Shown here piece after piece: positions 1 through 7,810 of a stretch of DNA of 64,000 bases. This stretch comes from Allomesorhizobium camelthorni (GTDB lineage: Bacteria; Pseudomonadota; Alphaproteobacteria; Rhizobiales; Rhizobiaceae), in contig NZ_JAAKZF010000003.1 of the NCBI RefSeq assembly GCF_011045125.1, positions 124,001 through 188,000 of the forward strand. The letters run 5' to 3'. A model generated the notes under the pieces. The model was not told the origin of the DNA and made no database searches. It worked only from the letters and a program-made list of their open reading frames with translations. A program made the translations under genes and the position numbers. The stretch's first letter is position 1, and every line of letters starts with the position of its first letter.

Positions 1-407
1 CAGACCAGTGTCCCGGCCTCGAGTCCGGGTCCAAAGATCGCCGTGCAAAGCAGGCGCAACTCCGCGCCCATGGTGTCGTCGAAGTGCAGCCACAGCGTGC
101 CGGTCAGCTTCAGGACGCGCCGCAGTTCGGTGACGATGCCGGCCATGACGCCGAGATATGCGCGCGCGGGAGCGGTTCGCGCCACGGCCGCCAGCAAGGC
201 CGCGGCGGCGGCGGAATGGCGGTTGAGAGCCTCCCAGCCTTGGGCCGATGCCGCTGACCACTCCCACCGATCGTCGAACGATCCTGCCTTGCCGGCCCAG
301 ACTTGTTCATTGCCGAAAGGCGGGTCGGAATAAACCATATCCACCGAGCCGGTGGTGATCTCACGTCGCAGGACATCGACAGCGCTGCCGAGTAGAAGGC
401 GGTTCAT
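1..407 (-). CDS. DNA methyltransferase, N-terminal part (runs off left edge)
   Basis: Phage-type site-specific DNA methyltransferase. The reading frame is open from ATG at 407 to the window edge, so only the first 135 or so residues are visible. It begins MNRLLLGSAVDVL and carries the catalytic motif DPPFGN near residue 28, typical of N4-cytosine/N6-adenine amino-methyltransferases that list motif IV early. A later segment, VLKLTGTLWLHFDDT, fits the methylase fold. Its ATG overlaps the stop of the next upstream gene (ATGA), so it belongs to the leftward phage operon. Target sequence and C-terminal half cannot be seen. The family is fairly sure; the role (self-protection or regulation) is inferred. 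Confidence 0.8.
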   Translation of the reverse strand, partial: MNRLLLGSAVDVLRREITTGSVDMVYSDPPFGNEQVWAGKAGSFDDRWEWSAASAQGWEALNRHSAAAAALLAAVARTAPARAYLGVMAGIVTELRRVLKLTGTLWLHFDDTMGAELRLLCTAIFGPGLEAGTLV

Positions 408-1387
408 GCCGGCACCGCCTTGCGGTGTCGAGCCTTGCTTTTGACGACGGCAACCGCCGTAGCCGTGGAATCCGTCATGGCCGCCAGTTGCGTGTTATTG
501 AGATCTGGCCGGGCGGCAGCCAGCGCCAGGATCGCGGCCTGCTTTGATTCCGCCTTGGCGTGCGGCGAAGCGCCCTCATGCACCAGGAGGTCCACGAACC
601 AGAACTTGTCGACCTTGCGCAGGTCGACCGCAGCGACGTTCTCGACGATGAAGCGGGCAACATCCCTCCGGTGAATCCACCAGAAGTCATCTGTCGCCGT
701 GGCCTCCCGTCGGGTCGCTTTCAGCCAGCCCTTCGCAATCCAGCCGCTGACCGTCTTGCGGTCGACCCCCATCACCCCGGCCAGCTGGTTAGCATTCAGG
801 TGGTTGGGATCAGTGCGATCGGCACCGATGCGCTTCAGCTTGACGAAGATTGCTGTCTCGGTGCGGTGGAATCCCTTCGACCGCAGCATCTTCTGCAGCG
901 TGGCGGGTGCCTTGTGGGCATTTTCTGTGACGATCTCGATCTCGACTTCCGACCAGGCAGGCTCCTTGAACCGGGGCACAACGAGGCCGAGCTTGACGGC
1001 GCGTTTCGAAACCCACCAACGCGGCCTGCCGCATGTGGCGGCGCACTTTTGGATGTCTCCCTTGGAAGGCGATTTCTGATAGGTGCGGCGGATGATCAGG
1101 TCGATCTGCTCGCTGCTTTCCCAAGCTTGGCGCTCGTGCACCTTGCCGTCGGGTCCTGGCCTGAGCAGCCCCAGCGTTCCGGCGCGCATGTAGATCGATT
1201 TGGCGGAGCGCCCCGGAAGCACAGCAAGGCAGGCTGAAACCCCGCCGCCAGGATAGTTCTCACGCAGCAGTTTTTCTTCCCGCCCGGTCCAGAAGCGCCG
1301 TGAGCCGTCGCGCCTTGCTCCGACCATTGGGTTGCTGTCGAGCAGTTCGCGGATACCATCTACTTCGCGGGCGACAGCGAGGTTCAT
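404..1387 (-). CDS. Phage DNA-binding protein with Myb/GcrA-like HTH segments
   Basis: Protein of 327 residues, family not recognised with certainty. The N-terminal segment FWTGREEKLLRENYP followed by GRSAKSIYMRAGTLGL resembles the Trp-rich Myb/GcrA-type helix-turn-helix (WT..E...L...W). A second HTH-like segment, ANQLAGVMGVDRKTVSGWI, lies near residue 210 and looks like a MerR/excisionase-type helix. The start at 1387 is chosen because its ATG overlaps the TGA of the upstream methylase gene; an in-frame upstream start would run deep into that gene. It lies between two methyltransferase genes, so it may be a regulator or specificity partner. That role is inferred only from position. Confidence 0.65.
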   Translation of the reverse strand: MNLAVAREVDGIRELLDSNPMVGARRDGSRRFWTGREEKLLRENYPGGGVSACLAVLPGRSAKSIYMRAGTLGLLRPGPDGKVHERQAWESSEQIDLIIRRTYQKSPSKGDIQKCAATCGRPRWWVSKRAVKLGLVVPRFKEPAWSEVEIEIVTENAHKAPATLQKMLRSKGFHRTETAIFVKLKRIGADRTDPNHLNANQLAGVMGVDRKTVSGWIAKGWLKATRREATATDDFWWIHRRDVARFIVENVAAVDLRKVDKFWFVDLLVHEGASPHAKAESKQAAILALAAARPDLNNTQLAAMTDSTATAVAVVKSKARHRKAVPA

Positions 1388-2964
1388 GCTGCGCCCTCCC
1401 GAAGATCGAGGCCCCACTCGGTGGCTTGGCCTTCAATCCACAGGCAGCCAAAGCCCAGCGCTCGCCTCTGCTTGGCCGACAAGTCGCCGTTGCACTGGAC
1501 CTCTAGAAGCCTCAGACGAAGGGAGATGAGCCCAGCCCGCAGCGCCGCTTGAAAACTGTCGAATTCCCCTTCCGGCCCGAAGCTTCCGCCCTCCAGCCCC
1601 GGGACCTCGTAGCGGCCGAAGGTTGCGAAGATGCCGCCGGCCAGCGGGGAAACACCGAACGACGCCGTTGCGGTCTTGCGCATGCCGCCGACCGTGTATT
1701 CAATCGACTGCGTCGTCGGCGCCGGCGGCAGTCTTGGCCGCGAGGGCTCAGCTGGTGGCGCATCCGGCTCGTTTGCCGATTCATTCCCCCACACGTCCCA
1801 GCCCGGCCGGCCGCAGCGCGCATTGAGTTCGATCTTGGCGGTGTTCGGCCAGTGCTTTTCGATCCACTCGGCAAAGACGTCCGGCTTCTTCGAATGTTTG
1901 GTCGCGTCAGCCTCGACGGCCATGTCGTCCTGCCAGCTGGCGAGCTGGTCGCCCATCGCTGGCGCCACCGGGTTGCCGCGCGTCGCGATCAGAAGGATCT
2001 CGTGCTTGCCGCGGTTCCAGTATCCCGGCGCGATCTTCTGCTTCAGCCAGGCCCAATGGCTGACATAGCGGCAGCGGGCCTTGTTAGGGGACAGGAAGCC
2101 GGTCGTCGGGTCGCGGTCGATCCAGGCGAAGCCCCACGCGTCGAGCAGGCAGATCGCCTCGACAAGCATCGGCGCCGTGGCCCAAAGGAACAGGACGCAA
2201 TCCTTGGCGGCGATCGCGCCGACATCGCGTTGCATCAGGGTGAGAAGATCGCTTGTCGGATAGTGGTTGTCCGGCGCCCGGTCCATGCCGGTCTCTTCGC
2301 TGTAGGGCTCGAACTTCCACTCCGGGTCGGCATAGATCACGCCGTATTTCTTGGTCGGAAGCGCCGCCTGTTTCCCGGCGAGTTCGATCTCGCGAACGCC
2401 GCGGCGTTCCTTCTTCTCAGCCTGCTCGTCGGCCCGGATGGACTTGGCCACCGGCGCGATCGCGCGCTTGAGCGCAGTGCGCGTCGGCTCGTCGCCGCTG
2501 GCGATCAGCTCGTCGAGCGCGGCCCGGACGATGCCGGGATCGCGGACGATCGCATCGCGCACCTGCCGCGCCTCGAAAACCTCTTTCGATGAAATGCCGA
2601 TCTCGCCAGCAGTGGCAGAACTATTCCCGCCGGGAAGAGATTTCGGGCGGCCCTTGGCCACCTCGCCGCGAGACTGCGCCCCGTCATATTCGTCGGCCAG
2701 CCGACGCTTTGCCGCCGCCTCGATCTCCAGCGCATCGGCCTGGGCGCGATGCGTGGCGGCGATGATGTCGTCATGCGCCCGCTTGGCTCGCTGCATGCGG
2801 CTGGCGCGCTTGGCCGCGTCATAGGCGAGGCTCGCCTTGTCGCGGGCGTCGAGAACCTCCGCCGCCGTTTGCGCGCCGGCCAACGCGTCGGCCGCCTGGC
2901 GGATAAGCGCCGGAAGTGAGTTCCGATCGGAAGTGGCAATCTCGGTGGCGCGCATCTTGATCAT
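1384..2964 (-). CDS. MT-A70 family adenine methyltransferase with N-terminal extension
   Basis: Protein of 526 residues. The catalytic domain begins near residue 205: GVIYADPEWKF holds a DPEW version of the MT-A70 motif DPPW, preceded by a beta strand and followed by LFLWATAPMLVEAI and KHEILLIATRG, the usual MT-A70 blocks. MT-A70 enzymes methylate N6 of adenine; phage members act on DNA. The first 200 residues are Ala/Arg-rich helical sequence with a ParB-like or HTH-like feel (GEIGISSKEVFEARQV), and a C-terminal stretch of about 110 residues is of unknown fold. ATGA overlaps join it to both neighbours. The change DPPW to DPEW is unusual but lies within reported variation. Confidence 0.85.
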   Translation of the reverse strand: MIKMRATEIATSDRNSLPALIRQAADALAGAQTAAEVLDARDKASLAYDAAKRASRMQRAKRAHDDIIAATHRAQADALEIEAAAKRRLADEYDGAQSRGEVAKGRPKSLPGGNSSATAGEIGISSKEVFEARQVRDAIVRDPGIVRAALDELIASGDEPTRTALKRAIAPVAKSIRADEQAEKKERRGVREIELAGKQAALPTKKYGVIYADPEWKFEPYSEETGMDRAPDNHYPTSDLLTLMQRDVGAIAAKDCVLFLWATAPMLVEAICLLDAWGFAWIDRDPTTGFLSPNKARCRYVSHWAWLKQKIAPGYWNRGKHEILLIATRGNPVAPAMGDQLASWQDDMAVEADATKHSKKPDVFAEWIEKHWPNTAKIELNARCGRPGWDVWGNESANEPDAPPAEPSRPRLPPAPTTQSIEYTVGGMRKTATASFGVSPLAGGIFATFGRYEVPGLEGGSFGPEGEFDSFQAALRAGLISLRLRLLEVQCNGDLSAKQRRALGFGCLWIEGQATEWGLDLREGAA

Positions 2965-3146
2965 GCCGGCGCTCCATCGGCTGGAACGTCAGCCTTGCTG
3001 GCGACGGCGATGCTGGCGCTGGCGCATTTCGGGCAACGCGCCGCAAGAGCTAGCTTCGCCACCTTCTCCAGTTCCATCGGCAAATACGCGACAGCCCAGA
3101 CGTGCGAACACTCTTTGCATTTCGCCCAGAGCGCCTTGTCGCTCAT
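2961..3146 (-). CDS. Small zinc-ribbon protein
   Basis: A 61-residue phage protein with two Cys pairs, CKEC near residue 10 and CPKC near residue 38, spaced as in a zinc ribbon. The middle is amphipathic (LPMELEKVAKLALAA). It overlaps both neighbours by ATGA, so it is translationally coupled inside the leftward operon between the AAA+ ATPase and the MT-A70 gene. Small zinc ribbons of this kind usually bind nucleic acid or act as adaptors; no specific role can be given. Confidence 0.7.
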   Translation of the reverse strand: MSDKALWAKCKECSHVWAVAYLPMELEKVAKLALAARCPKCASASIAVASKADVPADGAPA

Positions 3147-4084
3147 GCGCTCCTCCCGCGGCGCAGCGGTACGACATCGCCACCGGCCGACACGGGTTCG
3201 TCTACCGGATAGGCGGCAAGGTCACGCTCCAGCGGCCAAGGGAACTGAGGGACGGCCTTGTCTTTCAGGCCAAGGCTCCAGAGCCGCGGCAGGCCTATGT
3301 CCGGATGTGGCTTCACTGTGGCTATCACCCGCTCGATGACGGCGTTGCGGTCCATCGGCCAGCCGGCTTTCGGGCCGACGACAATCTGCCGCTTGATATG
3401 CTCGCAGAAGGATCGGATCAGCGCCGGAGACGCTGTCTCAAGCGAGTGAGCCAGTGCGGCAAGCGCCGCCTTCGGAATCACGAACGGTGCAATGTATCGC
3501 TCGACGATCCGCTGCCGTTCGTGAGGCCCCGGAAGATCGATGCCGATCTGGATTTCGAACCGGCGCCAGACCGCCTCGTCGACGCGGCTGCCAAGGTTGG
3601 TCGCGGCAACGATGAAGCCCTCGAACCGGTCCATGGCCGCGAGCAGCGCATTGATGGTGACGTTGTGATCCTGCTCGATCGTCTCGTTGACGCCGCTGCC
3701 CATGCGTTTTGCAGCGATCGAATCGAACTCGTCGAAGAACAGGAAGATCGGTTCCGGCTGCGCCGCCACCATGTCGAACAGCTTGCCGACCGCTTCGGCC
3801 GACGCGTTCATGTACCGGCAGTTGATCTTTTCCGGCCGCACGATCAGCAGCGGAAGTCCGAGCCGCGCTGCCAGATGGTGCGCCAGCGTCGTCTTGCCGG
3901 TACCGGGAGGGCCGGTGAAGATCGCACGCATACGCGCATTCAGGCCGACCTCTTCAAGTTCGGCCTTGGCCCAGATCTCTTCCAGCCATTCCAGCAGCGC
4001 CGCGCGCACCGGCTTGGCCAGGATAGGCTCCATCGCCGCGTCTGGCATCAGCACCGGCCCGAAGGCTTCGAGCGGATGCCGCAT
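3143..4084 (-). CDS. AAA+ family ATPase
   Basis: Protein of 313 residues with a complete AAA+ core: Walker A GPPGTGKTT near residue 60, Walker B FLFFDEFD near residue 114, sensor-1 like VAATNLGS near residue 160 and an arginine-finger region EAVWRRFE. It is closest in feel to ClpX/FtsH/Cdc48-type single-domain AAA proteins carried by phages and plasmids. The start is ATG at 4084, which overlaps the upstream stop as TGATG; a TTG three bases earlier is less likely. Lying between a GapR-like DNA-binding protein and methyltransferases, it may remodel a phage nucleoprotein complex. That is inference. Confidence 0.85.
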   Translation of the reverse strand: MRHPLEAFGPVLMPDAAMEPILAKPVRAALLEWLEEIWAKAELEEVGLNARMRAIFTGPPGTGKTTLAHHLAARLGLPLLIVRPEKINCRYMNASAEAVGKLFDMVAAQPEPIFLFFDEFDSIAAKRMGSGVNETIEQDHNVTINALLAAMDRFEGFIVAATNLGSRVDEAVWRRFEIQIGIDLPGPHERQRIVERYIAPFVIPKAALAALAHSLETASPALIRSFCEHIKRQIVVGPKAGWPMDRNAVIERVIATVKPHPDIGLPRLWSLGLKDKAVPQFPWPLERDLAAYPVDEPVSAGGDVVPLRRGRSA

Positions 4085-4761
4085 CAATCGTCCTCCGGTC
4101 CCATGCCGTCCGTGCCGGACGCCTCGCGCCAGCCGCCGTCGAACTCCTGCCGCCTCTCGTCATCCCAGGGAAATGGATTGGAGGTGATCGGCTGGTTTTC
4201 GCGGTAGGCCGTGGCGCCGAGCGCGCGAGCGCCAAGCCGGTCGACATCGGGCACGTCACGCTTCGGCCTGCTAGTCACGGCCGACGCCGGTTTGGACGCC
4301 GCAGTCGGCTTCTCGATGATGTCTTCCGCCTGCGCCACGCCGTTTTCGTCGCGGAACAACCGAACCGGCTGCTTGCCGATCTTGACGATAATCTCGCCTT
4401 CGGTCGGCACCAGCTGCTTGAACGCCTCGATCACTTCGTCGCGAGCGGCGAGATCGACGCTCATGTTTCCGACAGAGCGAAACAGCGGCGTTTCCGTCGC
4501 CATGCCGATCGCGTGCAAATAAAGGTCGAGCATCGATTCCGCCTCTTCGACATCGGCGGGCTTGGCGGCGCGGCGGCGCAGAACGTTGCGAATGGTCTTG
4601 TTGTCGAATCCGGTAGCCGCGCTTTCGGCGAACACCAGCTTCTCGTCTTCGGCCAGCTGCTTCTTCTGGTCGCGGATGCGCTCGATGCGTTCGATGAAGG
4701 CCATGAGGATGCGGCCGGAAATGGTATTGCGGCCCACGGCCGTGGCTTCACGCTTGGACAT
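4084..4761 (-). CDS. DUF2312/GapR-like protein with RMF-like tail
   Basis: Protein of 225 residues. Residues 10-75 (GRILMAFIERIERIRDQ, then EKLVFAESAATGFDNKTIR) match the DUF2312 pattern. The founding member is GapR, an alphaproteobacterial coiled-coil protein that binds overtwisted DNA. The rest is longer than chromosomal GapR (about 90 residues). A C-terminal segment, NPFPWDDERRQEFDGGW, resembles the ribosome-modulation-factor-like motif often found in phage small proteins. It overlaps the AAA+ gene. A role in phage DNA topology or replication is inferred. Confidence 0.75.
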   Translation of the reverse strand: MSKREATAVGRNTISGRILMAFIERIERIRDQKKQLAEDEKLVFAESAATGFDNKTIRNVLRRRAAKPADVEEAESMLDLYLHAIGMATETPLFRSVGNMSVDLAARDEVIEAFKQLVPTEGEIIVKIGKQPVRLFRDENGVAQAEDIIEKPTAASKPASAVTSRPKRDVPDVDRLGARALGATAYRENQPITSNPFPWDDERRQEFDGGWREASGTDGMGPEDD

Positions 4762-4800
4762 GCTCGACCCCCGATGATTGTGAAAAGGAAAGCGCCGACA

Positions 4801-5115
4801 TCAGAACGACCTCGGCGGAACGAACAGGCAGATGGTGCGGCCGTCATTGGCCCCGGCGACGCTGCACCAGTGCGTGTCGCCGTCCGGCGAGTGCTTCAGC
4901 CGTGCGTCGGAATAGGCGACGACCTCGCCGGTGATGACGATGCGAAAGCCTTCCGGGCTTTCCTTCACCCAGTCTGCCGGCACGGTGCGGCAGTCGTAGC
5001 CGGAGCAGCACGAGAACGGATATGACCAACCCTGCGGCTGCGCAGCGGTCGGCATAGCGTCGTGTGCGTGGGCTGAAACCGTCAGCGCTGCGAGGATGAG
5101 CCCGGCGCGGATCAC
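4801..5115 (-). CDS. Small secreted Cys-rich protein
   Basis: A 104-residue protein with a clear N-terminal signal peptide (MIRAGLILAALTVSAHA, cut likely after AHA). The mature part has five Cys (FSCCSGYDC, THWCSV, TICLF) and conserved-looking Trp and Asp residues. The start is GTG at 5115, overlapping the TGA of the upstream gene. Function unknown. An exported protein inside an early phage operon suggests a lysogenic-conversion (moron) gene, but this is inferred from the signal peptide alone. Confidence 0.7.
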   Translation of the reverse strand: MIRAGLILAALTVSAHAHDAMPTAAQPQGWSYPFSCCSGYDCRTVPADWVKESPEGFRIVITGEVVAYSDARLKHSPDGDTHWCSVAGANDGRTICLFVPPRSF

Positions 5116-5819
5116 TCTGCCGCCTCACGCGCTGGCTCGGCCTTCGCCGGCTTCCTGAAATGCTTGTCGCCGCGCGCCCTCTTGGCCGCGAGCATGTCGT
5201 TATGCGAGCCGAGCGCATCGGCCTCCGGCGAATAGTCGTCGTCGGTGAACAGCACCCGTGCGCGCACTGTCTCGGCCTTGATGACCTGGCACACATGGTT
5301 GAGTTCTATCGTGAGCGCGGCGATCTGCGTTTCGAGCGCGATCTCCCGGCCGCGCAGCTCGTCCATCAGTTCATCGGATTTTCGACGCTCGACCTCGATC
5401 AGCGTCGGCGCAGGCAGGGCCAGCGCCGCATCCATCTCGGTGTCCAACCTGTCGAACGCGTCGGCAAGCCTGTCGGCGCGCTGGAATATTCGCGAAAGCC
5501 AGTTCATGAGCGCTTCCCCTGCTTTCTTCCATGCGTTGAGAATCTTGGTGACCAGCACTTCCTTGACGCCGGTTGCCTTGGAGATCGCTGCGGCATCGCC
5601 CTGCCCCGCCAAGGCGAAGACCAGCTTCACCTGCTCGTCGAGTTCGGCGTCGGAGACAGGATCCCCACGCAGCTGTCCGAGGCGGGCGGCGAAGCCGGCG
5701 TCGAACAGCATCTGGGCGTAGGCCGAGGCGGAGTAGCCTTTGGTCTTGCCGATCTCATGCAGGCGCTGATGCGCCTTCGGCGGCACCTTGATGGTAATGG
5801 AGACGTCGTTCGCCGCCAT
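5112..5819 (-). CDS. Ribbon-helix-helix protein with long helical C-terminus
   Basis: Protein of 235 residues. Residues 1-40 (NDVSITIKVPPKAHQRLHE, then KGYSASAYAQMLFDAG) read as a ribbon-helix-helix DNA-binding domain. Residues 60-95 contain a possible HTH (QGDAAAISKATGVKEVLVTK). From residue 105 on the protein is helical and coiled-coil-like. An internal Met (MNWLSRIFQRADRL) could mark an old gene boundary, so this may be a fusion. The start is ATG at 5819, overlapping the upstream stop as TGATG; GTG at 5822 is the alternative. A regulatory role is likely; the target is unknown. Confidence 0.65.
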   Translation of the reverse strand: MAANDVSITIKVPPKAHQRLHEIGKTKGYSASAYAQMLFDAGFAARLGQLRGDPVSDAELDEQVKLVFALAGQGDAAAISKATGVKEVLVTKILNAWKKAGEALMNWLSRIFQRADRLADAFDRLDTEMDAALALPAPTLIEVERRKSDELMDELRGREIALETQIAALTIELNHVCQVIKAETVRARVLFTDDDYSPEADALGSHNDMLAAKRARGDKHFRKPAKAEPAREAAE

Positions 5820-6007
5820 CACGCCGCCCTCATCAGGGAACGGCCGAGCTGGTAGCCAGCCCCTGCGCGCTCACAATGGCCGGCGCAATAAGGCTTGCCG
5901 GGAACACGAGGCCCAGCGCAGAACTGGTGCGGCTCGCCTGGCGCGGCATTGTTCACCGGCCGGCGGCATTCGTTCCAGTCGAGTTCGGCAAGCGTCGGGC
6001 TACCCAT
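5819..6007 (-). CDS. GcrA-like mini-protein (C-terminal Cys/His domain only)
   Basis: A 62-residue protein starting MGSPTLAELDWNECRRPVNN. Cys14, Cys30, Cys41, His44 and Cys45, within CRRPVNN, PHQFCAG and PYCAGHC, match the pattern of the C-terminal region of GcrA, the alphaproteobacterial cell-cycle regulator that binds sigma70. The N-terminal HTH of GcrA is missing. The start is fixed by a TGATG overlap with the CII-like gene. It could interfere with host GcrA or sigma70, but that is speculative. Confidence 0.6.
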   Translation of the reverse strand: MGSPTLAELDWNECRRPVNNAAPGEPHQFCAGPRVPGKPYCAGHCERAGAGYQLGRSLMRAA

Positions 6008-6465
6008 CACGCTACCGCCACTTTGCGGTCGAGCCGGTGCAGGACAGCGATGTTCTCGGCGATCTGCGAGCGGACTTCGCGCTTCTCGGCCAGGTCGACC
6101 TTCCCATCGGCGAGTGCGTGCGCCAGTGAGGTCACCACGTCGCCGCCTTCCTTGCTGACGCGGGCGATGTCTTCGTAGCCGATCGGCTCGCCTTCCTCCG
6201 GTTCGAGAGGCACGAGCCGGTAGCCCAGCTGCGCAGCCATGTCGGCTAGAATGAGCGGCGATCCGATGTCGCGGCAGAGATCGACGACGACATCGATCGG
6301 CATGAAGCTGTCCGGAATGCCCGGGTTGCCATAGTTGGAGAGCGCCGGCGGCAGGACGCGGGTGATCATCGCGAACTTGGCGGCGCATGCCATATCCAGC
6401 GCGCGCCTGGTCGAGGCCTTGAGTTCCATGCGTTCGGAGTCTGATGTCGGTCGGGGAAGCTTCAT
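6007..6465 (-). CDS. Phage CII-like regulatory protein
   Basis: Protein of 152 residues when started at ATG 6465 (MKLPRPTSDSERM). The segment RALDMACAAKFAMITRVLPP, then SNYGNPGIPDSFMPIDVVVD and LADMAAQLGYRLVPL, has the shape of the phage regulatory protein CII family: an N-terminal HTH, then a helical multimerisation part. An upstream in-frame start at 6540 would run through the 10-bp inverted repeat at 6502-6525, so it is less likely. It is the first gene of the leftward operon and a likely transcription regulator of the lysis-lysogeny decision. Confidence 0.65.
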   Translation of the reverse strand: MKLPRPTSDSERMELKASTRRALDMACAAKFAMITRVLPPALSNYGNPGIPDSFMPIDVVVDLCRDIGSPLILADMAAQLGYRLVPLEPEEGEPIGYEDIARVSKEGGDVVTSLAHALADGKVDLAEKREVRSQIAENIAVLHRLDRKVAVA

Positions 6466-6501
6466 TTGACGGCGTCCGCTGGGCAAGGCTCCGCCGGTCA
6501 A

Positions 6502-6525
6502 GGAATCTTTTTCGCAAAAGATTCC
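6502..6525. promoter_or_regulatory. Perfect 10-bp inverted repeat between divergent genes
   Basis: GGAATCTTTT at 6502-6511 pairs perfectly with AAAAGATTCC at 6516-6525 around the four-base centre TCGC. It sits 37 bp upstream of the CII-like gene and 160 bp before the rightward gene at 6684. This is a natural operator position. It could also act as a weak bidirectional terminator, but lacks a following T-run on either strand beyond the stem. Confidence 0.55.
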
Positions 6526-6683
6526 CGTGCCGGCAGGCAAGGAATGGATTCAAAGTGCGGTCGTGAAAGTCCTCACGGGGGTCCGCATGCCTGTTTGCTC
6601 TTCGTTGATTGAGTGCAGTAGCTTCCGAAATCCGGGAGTTCTACGTGTCGCCATCCCGGAAAGGTGGATGGAGGATTATCGAG

Positions 6684-6968
6684 ATGACGACCGAGACAGA
6701 CCGGGACGTGGATATTCGCGAACTTTACGCGCGCTATCGCGTCCTCGAGGCAATCCAGACACAGCTTCTGCTTACAACCGCAGCTCGATCGGGCGACCCC
6801 AAGGAATTCGTCCAGTCGCTCATGCTTCACGTCGAGGAGACGTTCCGCATGGCGAAGCAAAGCGCCACCGCAGGCCAGTCGCAGGCGGCGGTGGACGCGG
6901 TGGACTTTCTCCGCGACTATTCGATGCGCCTCATCGCGGCGCTGACGCCGAATGCCGCGCGGCAGTAA
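6684..6968 (+). CDS. Small phage protein, unknown
   Basis: A 94-residue helical protein starting MTTETDRDVDIRELYARYRV. The start ATG at 6684 is preceded by GGAGG about ten bases upstream; an in-frame TTG at 6609 has no such site. Mostly alpha-helical, no membrane segment, no Cys. It is transcribed rightward inside an otherwise leftward block and ends just before the convergent gene at 6974. Not recognised. Confidence 0.55.
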   Translation: MTTETDRDVDIRELYARYRVLEAIQTQLLLTTAARSGDPKEFVQSLMLHVEETFRMAKQSATAGQSQAAVDAVDFLRDYSMRLIAALTPNAARQ

Positions 6969-6973
6969 CGCCT

Positions 6974-7582
6974 TCATTTGCCACCTCGCGCGAACCGATT
7001 GATTGGCGCACGCTCGAACTCCGGCAGATCGGCCAGGTCCTGGGCATCGCGGGCAAGTGCGGGCACGCCCAGCTGCGTGGCGTAGACGCCGATCGCGCGG
7101 GCGAAGATCTCGTCACGAGAAAGGTCGGCCCTTGCCGTCTCGACCAGGCGCAGGATGAGCGCCACGGCCGGCGAAAGGGAAATGGTGAAAGCCGCGCCGG
7201 CAAGCGTGTGACCGAATCCCGGCGCGGTTTCGTCCGTCACGGATGCGGGCGGCGCATCCATGGCGGCAGCCTGTCCGTGAGTGGGGTCCGGACAGGAGTG
7301 GGGTGCCACCATGGACGCTGCAACGTCCATGGCGGCGGTCTCGGGTCGGGGACCGAGACAGGAATGGGAAAATGCCGCCGACGCCCGGAAATCGGTGGCG
7401 TCGGCGGCAACACCGCGGTCGGGCGCTTGGGGAGCCTGCGCGGAAACGGTTCGCGGCACGAGCCGGCCGGTGAAGGAAGCGGCGCTCATTCGGCTGCCGC
7501 CTTCATCGGACTGGACCGCTGTACGCCTATCGGCCAAGTCGCATTGGCTGGCCGGTTTTGCGAAAACGCGACGGACGCTCAT
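6974..7582 (-). CDS. Phage hypothetical protein, low-complexity middle
   Basis: A 202-residue protein whose start overlaps the stop of the repressor-like gene (ATGA at 7579-7582). The first 130 residues are low-complexity and Ala/Pro/Ser-rich. The last 70 (TISLSPAVALILRLVETARADLS, split, then DEIFARAIGVYATQLGVPAL) are more orderly and probably form a helical domain. It is likely co-transcribed with the HTH gene from the leftward promoter at 7818-7845. Function unknown. Confidence 0.5.
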   Translation of the reverse strand: MSVRRVFAKPASQCDLADRRTAVQSDEGGSRMSAASFTGRLVPRTVSAQAPQAPDRGVAADATDFRASAAFSHSCLGPRPETAAMDVAASMVAPHSCPDPTHGQAAAMDAPPASVTDETAPGFGHTLAGAAFTISLSPAVALILRLVETARADLSRDEIFARAIGVYATQLGVPALARDAQDLADLPEFERAPINRFARGGK

Positions 7583-7809
7583 TCTGCGGCCTCGCTAGGG
7601 ACAGCCACCGGAGCATCGAAGAACCAAGTGTCGTTCCACTCAATCGCTCGGTCAGACGCCGCCTTCCGGATAGCCTGCATCTCGTCGAGGGACGGTGCTC
7701 CGCCGGCTTCCCAGCGGGAAACGCTGGCCTGCGTTACGCCCGCCAGCGCGGCGAACTCTGCCTGCGTGACTTGGAATATCTCTCGCCGGATGAATCGAAT
7801 TGCACTCAT
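7579..7809 (-). CDS. Cro/CI-type HTH repressor (XRE family)
   Basis: A 76-residue protein, MSAIRFIRREIFQ, then TQAEFAALAGVTQASVSRWE, a typical XRE/Cro helix-turn-helix. The start is ATG at 7809; the in-frame TTG at 7830 would put the start inside the operator. The -10 hexamer of its promoter lies at 7818-7823, so the predicted transcript would begin within a few bases of the ATG and be leaderless or almost so, as for lambda cI from PRM. It is divergent from the HTH gene at 7906; together they look like a phage genetic switch. Confidence 0.8.
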   Translation of the reverse strand: MSAIRFIRREIFQVTQAEFAALAGVTQASVSRWEAGGAPSLDEMQAIRKAASDRAIEWNDTWFFDAPVAVPSEAAE

Positions 7810-7810
7810 G

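Noticed and set aside
6008-6553. Upstream part of the long minus frame ending at 5819
   Set aside because: It is a shadow of the CII-like gene; only the last 62 codons, with their own overlapping ATG, look real.
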